Shown in pieces: positions 16,253 to 22,216 of a DNA stretch of 38,893 bases (its first letter is position 1; each line of letters opens with the position of its first letter). Under the pieces are notes generated by a model. The model ran no database searches. It saw only the letters and a program-made list of their open reading frames with translations, and was not told where the DNA came from. The position numbers and the translations under genes were made by a program. This stretch comes from Clostridiaceae bacterium (GTDB lineage Bacteria > Bacillota > Clostridia > DSM-8532). The DNA lies in the NCBI GenBank assembly GCA_012521105.1, contig JAAYNA010000036.1:1-38893 (forward strand), written 5' to 3'.

Positions 16253-17725
16253 ATGGACAGGAAAAAGTATCTTGCGGAAATTGAGAATGTAATTCAAAAA
16301 GGCAGATTTAAAGATTCCTGGGATTCTTTATTTAACTTCACACCACCTGGTTGGTTCAGTAATGCAAAATTCGGAATCTTCATTCATTGGGGTGTTTATT
16401 CAGTTCCTGCCTTTAAAAATGAGTGGTATTCAAGAAATATGTATATCCAGGGTTCCGAAGAGTTTAAACATCATATTGCTACATATGGGGAACATAAAAA
16501 ATTTGGATATAAAGATTTTATCCCCATGTTCAAGGCAGAAAAATTTAATGCCGATGAATGGGCCGAGCTTTTTAAAACAGCCGGTGCACGGTATGTTGTT
16601 CCGGTTGCCGAGCACCATGACGGGTTTCAGATGTATCAAAGCCGGCTTTCCCGCTTCAATGCATACGAAATGGGACCAAAACGGGATGTGCTGGGCGAGT
16701 TGAAAACAGCTTTCGAAAAACAGGGCTTGATACTTGGCGCTTCATCGCATAGAGTGGAGCACTGGTTCTTCATGGGCCACGGAAAAGAGTTTGACAGCGA
16801 CATAAAGGAACCGCTGATGTGCGGAGATTTCTACTGGCCTGCGATGCCGGAACCCCATCATCATGATCTTTTCAGTAAACCTGAGCCGTCACAGGAGTTT
16901 CTAGAAGACTGGCTTTTACGTACATGTGAAATTGTTGATCAATACCGTCCCAAACTGGTATATTTCGATTGGTGGATTCAGCACAGTGCCGTTAAACCAT
17001 ATCTGAAGAAATTTGCTGCTTATTACTACAACAGGGCTGAGGAGTGGGGCATGGATGTTGCCATCACTTACAAGCATGAAGCCTTCATGTTCGGAAGTGC
17101 CATAGTTGATATTGAACGGGGACAGTTTGCAGAACAAAAACCCTATTACTGGCAGACCGATACATCAGTTGCAAGAAATTCATGGTGCTATACAGAAAAC
17201 AACGTGTATAAGTCAGCAACAGAAATCATCAGTGACCTGGTGGATGTTGTAAGCAAAAATGGATGCCTACTGTTAAATATCGGCCCCAAAGCCGATGGAA
17301 CAATCCCACAGGAAGACAGGGAAATATTACTTGAGATTGGCGAATGGTTAAAGACCAATGGCGAAGCCATATATGGCAGTAAAGTATGGCGCACTTACGG
17401 GGAAGGGCCTACCAGAATATCAGAAGGGCAGTTTACCGATAAAAATACAAAACTCTTCACTCCCGAAGATATCCGCTTCACAGTAAATGGTTCCAGTATC
17501 TACGCTACCGTACTGTCCTACCCCGAAAACGGAGTGGTTAAGATAAAGTCCCTTGCCGAAAAAGATGCTTCAAGGCTTCCGCATTTTCACGGTATTATTA
17601 AGGATATATCTGTCCTCGGCTTTGATGAAAAGCCCGCCTGGGAAAGAGACGAAGAAGCTCTTACCATTACAACAAAAAAAGTTAAAAGCGATAAGCCGGT
17701 AGTGTTTAAAATTCTGGTGGATTAA
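16253..17725 (+). CDS. Glycoside hydrolase family 29, alpha-L-fucosidase (cytoplasmic)
   Basis: Retaining alpha-L-fucosidase fold, 490 residues, no signal peptide. I start at ATG 16253, six bases after GGGAGG (16241-16246); the in-frame ATG at 16229 lacks a proper ribosome site. Family marks: WFSNAKFGIFIHWGVYSVPA, YVVPVAEHHDGFQMYQS, RPKLVYFDWWIQHS with the presumed nucleophile Asp239, and SKNGCLLLNIGPKADGTIP. The C-terminal portion (about 400-490) is the usual beta-sandwich. GH29 usually covers alpha-1,3/1,4 (or broad) linkages while GH95 covers alpha-1,2, so the pair can strip differently linked fucose from the same imported glycans. No transporter or fucose isomerase is nearby. Confidence 0.92.
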   Translation: MDRKKYLAEIENVIQKGRFKDSWDSLFNFTPPGWFSNAKFGIFIHWGVYSVPAFKNEWYSRNMYIQGSEEFKHHIATYGEHKKFGYKDFIPMFKAEKFNADEWAELFKTAGARYVVPVAEHHDGFQMYQSRLSRFNAYEMGPKRDVLGELKTAFEKQGLILGASSHRVEHWFFMGHGKEFDSDIKEPLMCGDFYWPAMPEPHHHDLFSKPEPSQEFLEDWLLRTCEIVDQYRPKLVYFDWWIQHSAVKPYLKKFAAYYYNRAEEWGMDVAITYKHEAFMFGSAIVDIERGQFAEQKPYYWQTDTSVARNSWCYTENNVYKSATEIISDLVDVVSKNGCLLLNIGPKADGTIPQEDREILLEIGEWLKTNGEAIYGSKVWRTYGEGPTRISEGQFTDKNTKLFTPEDIRFTVNGSSIYATVLSYPENGVVKIKSLAEKDASRLPHFHGIIKDISVLGFDEKPAWERDEEALTITTKKVKSDKPVVFKILVD

Positions 17726-17749
17726 AAGTAAGGTTCCATCATTATATGG

Positions 17750-18607
17750 TCATGCCTGAGGATTTAACTTCCTGAATTCACTTGGGCTCATTTTGTAATA
17801 TTTGCGGAATGCAGCAGAAAAATGCTCGGGAGAAGAATAGCCAAGGGTATCTGCGATGAAGGCAATACTCCGGTCTTCATCCTTTAACAGAATAGAGGCC
17901 ACAGACATTCTCGCTTCTGCTTTCTTTTGCTGAAAGGATTTACCGTAATATTTCCATATTAAACGCTGAGTTTGACGAGGACTGAGTTTTAACTTGTCTG
18001 CCAGAGCATTAAGAGAAAGAGAAGCGTATTCATAAAGAAAATATTCCTCTATAATTATGGAATTACTGTCCATAAGGTTACCCGGGGCCGAATGATCCCG
18101 AGCATATTTTTCATGATCATAATTGCGAACCAGACAAATCACCAGCTGCGCCAGCAATAATTCAACCTGTTTTTGATACCCTGTATATTTGTGCTCCAAT
18201 TCTTTAAAAATTTGCTTCATAAGAGCATGGATTCCGTGATTGTCCTTACCAAACCAGAAAGGTGTGGAAAAAAAGGCATTCATTAATGGGGAGGTTGTTT
18301 TTTGATTGAACTTTTTAGTTTTTATATAAACACAATACTCCTGCATGGGATCATGAGGCAGAGGGAATTGGGCATGTTCTATATGAGGGCCGGTAACGTA
18401 GAGTGTATTTGGTGTGATATCGTAATAATGTCCATTAGCTTTCAGTCTGCCACAGCCGAATGGAATATAGTGAATCTCGAAACAACCCTTGCCGTGGCTG
18501 TGTGATGGAATGGTTCTGGTAAAACGCCCAAAAACAATATTTGGAACGCTGAATTCAACACCGTCTATACTAAAATTAATATCCGCATCCGAGTATGTTA
18601 TTTTCAT
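17750..18607 (-). CDS. AraC-family transcriptional regulator of the fucosidase locus
   Basis: 285-residue one-component regulator. The N-terminal half is a cupin-like sugar-sensing domain (IPSHSHGKGCFEIHYIPFG, about residues 34-52). The C-terminal 100 residues are the double helix-turn-helix of AraC/XylS: LSLNALADKLKLSPRQTQRL and IAFIADTLGYSSPEHFSAAF followed by YYKMSPSEFRK. The start at 18607 is preceded on the minus strand by GGGGGAAAG. It converges on the GH29 gene with 24 bases between stops and no clear terminator. The inverted-repeat element found at both ends of this locus (13701 and 18695) is the natural candidate for its binding site; that link is inferred, not shown. Confidence 0.9.
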   Translation of the reverse strand: MKITYSDADINFSIDGVEFSVPNIVFGRFTRTIPSHSHGKGCFEIHYIPFGCGRLKANGHYYDITPNTLYVTGPHIEHAQFPLPHDPMQEYCVYIKTKKFNQKTTSPLMNAFFSTPFWFGKDNHGIHALMKQIFKELEHKYTGYQKQVELLLAQLVICLVRNYDHEKYARDHSAPGNLMDSNSIIIEEYFLYEYASLSLNALADKLKLSPRQTQRLIWKYYGKSFQQKKAEARMSVASILLKDEDRSIAFIADTLGYSSPEHFSAAFRKYYKMSPSEFRKLNPQA

Positions 18608-18694
18608 AGCTTTCCCCCTTGATTTTTTCTCCTGTAAAACACACTGTCAGCATTATGATTCTCTTAAAATTATATCATCGCGCATGTAAATTTA

Positions 18695-18756
18695 CGACAT
18701 TATTCTTATAGAAATGTCGCATATTTATATTAGTTAAAAAGCACTAGAAGTATAAT
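18695..18756 (+). promoter_or_regulatory. Operator/promoter copy B, pointing away from the AraC gene
   Basis: CGACAT (18695-18700), 13 bases, ATGTCG (18714-18719), then GTATAAT 31 bases on (-10 at 18751-18756). Spacing and orientation are the same as in copy A. The half-sites are symmetrical, so the site could also control the AraC gene 88 bases away on the minus strand. Read on the plus strand the promoter faces 18757-18903, where I find no open reading frame, only a 12-base palindrome GCACTTAAGTGC at 18808-18819. Confidence 0.6.
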
Positions 18757-18903
18757 TAAAGTATAAAATAATATAATGTTGCAAAAAGGTGTTGTAGTAT
18801 AAAACAGGCACTTAAGTGCATTCCATCCCCCTCTTTTGGGAGATGAATTTACTGTGTCAACTAACTTTCCTTACCTTAACATTAAAATTTCAAATAAAAA
18901 CCA

Positions 18904-18932
18904 TTGCAAAAAATTAAAATATAGTGTACAAT
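18904..18932 (+). promoter_or_regulatory. Promoter of tRNA-Pro
   Basis: TTGCAA (18904-18909), 17-base spacer, TACAAT (18927-18932), placing the transcript start about ten bases before the mature tRNA end. Confidence 0.7.
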
Positions 18933-18950
18933 AAAATCCGCAGCTTACGT

Positions 18951-19026
18951 CGGGGTGTAGCGCAGCTGGTAGCGCACGTGGTTTGGGACCATGGGGCCGG
19001 GGGTTCAAGTCCTCTCACCCCGACCA
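18951..19026 (+). tRNA. tRNA-Pro (anticodon UGG)
   Basis: Full cloverleaf of 76 bases. The acceptor stem CGGGGTG pairs with CACCCCG, the D-arm is GCGC/GCGC, the anticodon stem CGTGG pairs with CCATG (one G-U) around loop TTTGGGA (anticodon TGG at 18984-18986), and the T-arm contains GTTCAAG. The CCA end is encoded (19024-19026). Confidence 0.96.
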
Positions 19027-19029
19027 TCA

Positions 19030-19072
19030 AAATGTCCTTATAGTATCATAAAGATGCTGTAAGGGCATTTTT
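19030..19072 (+). terminator. Terminator after tRNA-Pro
   Basis: AAATGTCCTTA (19030-19040) pairs with TAAGGGCATTT (19060-19070), eleven pairs with one G-U, followed by Ts. It lies just past the end of the minus-strand gene at 19087 and may serve both directions. Confidence 0.8.
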
Positions 19073-19086
19073 GTTTAGGATTTTTC

Positions 19087-19401
19087 TTAATTGTTTAATA
19101 CTTTTTTGTAGCTTGATACATTGGTTACTCCATAGTTCGGGATTATTCTTTCAGCCTTTGAAATTGAATTGCTAAGTGCATCTATCGCGTTTTGTATGTC
19201 GCTGCTGTCTTTAAGAACAAGTTCTACCTCATTGCCTTTTATAACTAATTCGCTTTTTTTGCGCAAATAATATGATGAATTAAACCATACAAATTTAAGA
19301 CCTTCCTGCCACTGCTTTCCGGGGATACCCTTAACCTCAGCCCGTATTCTATATTCATCAGGTTTGTCATTTAGCGTCACCGATATATGATCCAGTTTCA
19401 T
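19087..19401 (-). CDS. Small protein of unknown function next to tRNA-Pro
   Basis: I do not recognise this 104-residue product. The start at 19401 (MKLDHISVTLND) is chosen because GGGAG lies seven bases upstream on the minus strand; 19422 is the longer alternative. It is soluble, with mixed charge and no signal peptide or membrane segment. The first 60 residues look like alternating beta strands (YRIRAEVKGIPG, LKFVWFNSSYYLRK, SELVIKGNEVELVLKD) and the rest is predicted helical (DIQNAIDALSNSISKAERII). It is divergent from the truncated P-loop ATPase at 19561 and lies beside a tRNA gene, a usual landing point for mobile DNA, so it may be cargo of a lost island. Confidence 0.6.
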   Translation of the reverse strand: MKLDHISVTLNDKPDEYRIRAEVKGIPGKQWQEGLKFVWFNSSYYLRKKSELVIKGNEVELVLKDSSDIQNAIDALSNSISKAERIIPNYGVTNVSSYKKVLNN

Positions 19402-19560
19402 TTTACCACTCCCTGTATTCATCAGTAAGTCTAATGTGGTCTGTTTGTTTGATTATGCTAAAATGTTGTGATTTTCAATAAAGATTAGCATACAGTATTG
19501 TTCTCATCAAAGAGATAAATCATTCGTTGCAGTAATTAACGATGATAATGAGGTGGAACT

Positions 19561-19809
19561 GTGTTTATAAAAAGACTGAAAATAGAAACAGGGCGTGGAG
19601 ATGTCATCCGGTATATAAAATTTCATCGGGGCATTAATTTAATTGTTGATGAAACACCAGGCACTTCAGATCGTCTGACCGGGAATAATGTGGGTAAGAC
19701 TACAGTATTAAAATTGGTTGATTATTGCTTTGGTGCAGATAAGAGTATTATTTATGCGGATTCTGAGAACCAGAAAGAAGTCTATCACTTAGTTAAAAAT
19801 TTGTTTTAA
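19561..19809 (+). pseudogene. N-terminal stump of a DUF2326-type P-loop (SMC-like) ATPase
   Basis: 82 codons from GTG 19561, with GAGGTGG (19550-19556) upstream. The product contains VIRYIKFHRGINLIVDETPG, then the Walker A loop TGNNVGKTTVLKLVDYCFGA, and stops at NLF. This is the beginning of large coiled-coil ATPases (DUF2326 / ABC-three-component type) that normally run several hundred residues, with the coiled coil, signature motif and Walker B following. None of these is found in any frame before glgB, so this is a remnant, not a small gene. Relatives occur in anti-phage systems, so the fragment points to a former defence or mobile island beside tRNA-Pro. Confidence 0.65.
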
Positions 19810-19857
19810 TACAGATAATAATTAAAAACTGCAATTATCCTTGTTTTTGCAAGTTAG

Positions 19858-19893
19858 AATTCCTCCCGGAGGAGAAATACCTCCGGAAGAATT
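19858..19893. repeat. Long inverted repeat at the glgB 3' end
   Basis: AATTCCTCCCGGAGG (19858-19872) is nearly the reverse complement of CCTCCGGAAGAATT (19880-19893), giving a stem of about 14 pairs with one irregularity and a short loop. It lies just beyond the stop of glgB (minus strand). Neither side has a proper T run next to it, so it may stabilise the mRNA end or act as a weak terminator between glgB and the ATPase stump. Confidence 0.5.
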
Positions 19894-19900
19894 GAAAAGT

Positions 19901-22120
19901 TCAATTTTTTATCTCAGGCCTTAAAACAATTATTGCCAGTGGCGGTATCCTTAGAACCAGAGAATACGGTCTATGATGAAAAGGGATATTTTCCGAATGA
20001 AGCCTGCCTGTATTTATTACATTACTGCCACCGAATTCATCCCTGTCGCTGTTGAAAACCTCCTCATAATAAGTGTAAAAAGGCGCGCCAATACGGTAAT
20101 TTTCATGGGCTGCAGGCGTGAAATTGCACACAAAAATCAGCATATCGCGCCAATTCTTACCCTTGCGGATAAAAGACACAACGCTGTGCTCGGTATCGTT
20201 ACAGTCAATCCATTCAAAACCGTCGTAATGGAAATCAACTTCGTACAGTGCCGGCTCCTTCAGATAAAAATTATTCAGCTTCTTCACATAATGATGCATT
20301 TTTTCGTGCATCGGATAACCTAAAAGATGCCAGTCCAGGCTCTCTTTATACTTCCACTCAATAAACTGGCCGAACTCTCCTCCCATAAATAACAGCTTTT
20401 TTCCGGGGTGTCCAATGAAATAGCCTAATGCTGCTCGAAGCCCGGCAAACTTCTGCCAGTAATCCCCCGGCATTTTATTCAATAATGAACATTTACCATG
20501 GACTACTTCATCGTGGGATAATACAAGAATGAAATTTTCACTCCATGCATACATAAAAGAAAAGGTGATAAGGTTCTGGTGATATTTACGGTATATAGAA
20601 TCCATGCTCATATATTTTAAAAAGTCATTCATCCAGCCCATATTCCATTTGTGCGAAAAGCCAAGGCCACCATCATGTACCGGTTTTGTCACCATAGGCC
20701 ATGCGGTGGATTCTTCTGCAATCATCAATACATTCGGAAAATATTTATATACAACATAATTTAAATGTTTTAGAAACTCTATAGCCTCAAGGTTTTCACG
20801 GCCACCATACTTGTTTGGAATCCATTCACCATCTTTTTTGCAATAATCCAGATAAAGCATGAAAGCAACAGCGTCCACCCTTAACCCGTCTACGTGGAAT
20901 ATGTCGAACCAGTATACTGCATTCGAAATTAAAAAATTTCTTACTTCATTTCGAGAAAAATTAAATACATGAGTCCCCCATTCATGGTGCTCTCCACGTA
21001 GTGGGTCTGCATGCTCGTAACAGGCAGTACCATCAAACCGAGCCAGCCCATGACCGTCTTTAGGGAAATGAGCAGGAACCCAGTCCAAAATAACGCCTAT
21101 ACCATTCTTATGACATGTGTCTACAAAGTACTTAAAGTCCTCAGGTTTACCATAACGCGCTGTTACAGCATAATATCCGGTGATCTGATATCCCCATGAG
21201 CCGTCATAGGGGTGTTCCATAACAGGTAACAGTTCAAGGTGAGTATACCCCATTTCCTTTGCATAAGGGATTAATTTTTCAGCCAGTTGCCTGTATGATA
21301 AGGGTTTGAAGCCTGTTTCAGACTGCGGATCGGGGTCGGGTTGCTGCATCCATGAACCAAGATGAACCTCGTAAATATTTACCGGTTTATCAAAAGTGCT
21401 TTCCCCTGCTCGCTGCTCCATCCATTCCTGATCGCTCCATTCATAGTTATGAAGGTCATATACCCGTGAAGCAGTTTTTGGAGGTTTCTCGGCACAGAAC
21501 GCATACGGGTCGGCTTTTAAATATATTTCATCAAAAGGGGTTTTAATTTCGTATTTATAAATATCATTTTTGGTAACACCCGGTATGAATATCTCCCAAA
21601 CACCCGAACATCCCAGCATTCTCATTTGATGGCGTCTGCCATCCCATTGATTAAAATCGCCTACAACACTTACCCTTTTGGCCTCGGGAGCCCAGACGCA
21701 AAAAGATACACCCCACACGCCATTAATATTGCGTATATGAGCACCTAATTTTTCATATATCCTGTGATGATTGCCCTGATTAAATAGGTACAGATCGTAA
21801 TCTGATACGGTGGGCCAGAATGAATAGGGGTCATAAGTTTCGAAAGTGTGCCCGGTGTAATCTAAGACCTTAAATTTATACAGATAATCATCGGACCGGC
21901 CGGGGAATACTGTTGCAAAAAATCCCCGGTGGTCCTTTTTAAACATTGCATATGAAGTGCCACTTTTTTCAAAAACAACGTCAATATTTTCAGCATTCGG
22001 TATGTATGCGCATATTGCGGTTACATTACCCTGTGTGTGCATACCCAGTATCTCATGGGGATTTCTGTGATAACCACAGATCACAGCTTCAATACCACTT
22101 TCATTAAAGACATAATCCAT
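19901..22120 (-). CDS. glgB: 1,4-alpha-glucan branching enzyme
   Basis: Transfers alpha-1,4-glucan segments to make alpha-1,6 branches in glycogen; cytosolic, GH13. The 739-residue product has two N-terminal early-set domains (a CBM48 domain about residues 120-210, with VWAPEAKRVSVVGDFNQWDG), the GH13 barrel and a C-terminal beta domain. The barrel shows ELLPVMEHPYDGSWGYQITG, the nucleophile Asp416 in GLRVDAVAFML, the acid/base Glu469 in MIAEESTAW and Asp537 in LSHDEVVHGK, so it is catalytically complete. The start at 22120 is preceded by AGGGGT on the minus strand. No other glycogen genes (glgC, glgA, glgP) lie in the window. It follows the large surface-protein gene on the same strand (96 bases between), though a shared role is not evident. 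Confidence 0.96.
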   Translation of the reverse strand: MDYVFNESGIEAVICGYHRNPHEILGMHTQGNVTAICAYIPNAENIDVVFEKSGTSYAMFKKDHRGFFATVFPGRSDDYLYKFKVLDYTGHTFETYDPYSFWPTVSDYDLYLFNQGNHHRIYEKLGAHIRNINGVWGVSFCVWAPEAKRVSVVGDFNQWDGRRHQMRMLGCSGVWEIFIPGVTKNDIYKYEIKTPFDEIYLKADPYAFCAEKPPKTASRVYDLHNYEWSDQEWMEQRAGESTFDKPVNIYEVHLGSWMQQPDPDPQSETGFKPLSYRQLAEKLIPYAKEMGYTHLELLPVMEHPYDGSWGYQITGYYAVTARYGKPEDFKYFVDTCHKNGIGVILDWVPAHFPKDGHGLARFDGTACYEHADPLRGEHHEWGTHVFNFSRNEVRNFLISNAVYWFDIFHVDGLRVDAVAFMLYLDYCKKDGEWIPNKYGGRENLEAIEFLKHLNYVVYKYFPNVLMIAEESTAWPMVTKPVHDGGLGFSHKWNMGWMNDFLKYMSMDSIYRKYHQNLITFSFMYAWSENFILVLSHDEVVHGKCSLLNKMPGDYWQKFAGLRAALGYFIGHPGKKLLFMGGEFGQFIEWKYKESLDWHLLGYPMHEKMHHYVKKLNNFYLKEPALYEVDFHYDGFEWIDCNDTEHSVVSFIRKGKNWRDMLIFVCNFTPAAHENYRIGAPFYTYYEEVFNSDRDEFGGSNVINTGRLHSENIPFHHRPYSLVLRIPPLAIIVLRPEIKN

Positions 22121-22216
22121 ATGAATTACCCCTAAAATTTTGTAGTTGAAAAAATAAATTTTAAAAACAGAAGTTTAATTCAAATATGAATTATGCCCTG
22201 AAACTGTTTAATTAAA

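Noticed and set aside
18808..18819. Palindrome GCACTTAAGTGC as an operator
   Set aside because: A single 12-base palindrome with no gene downstream and no second copy found in the window.
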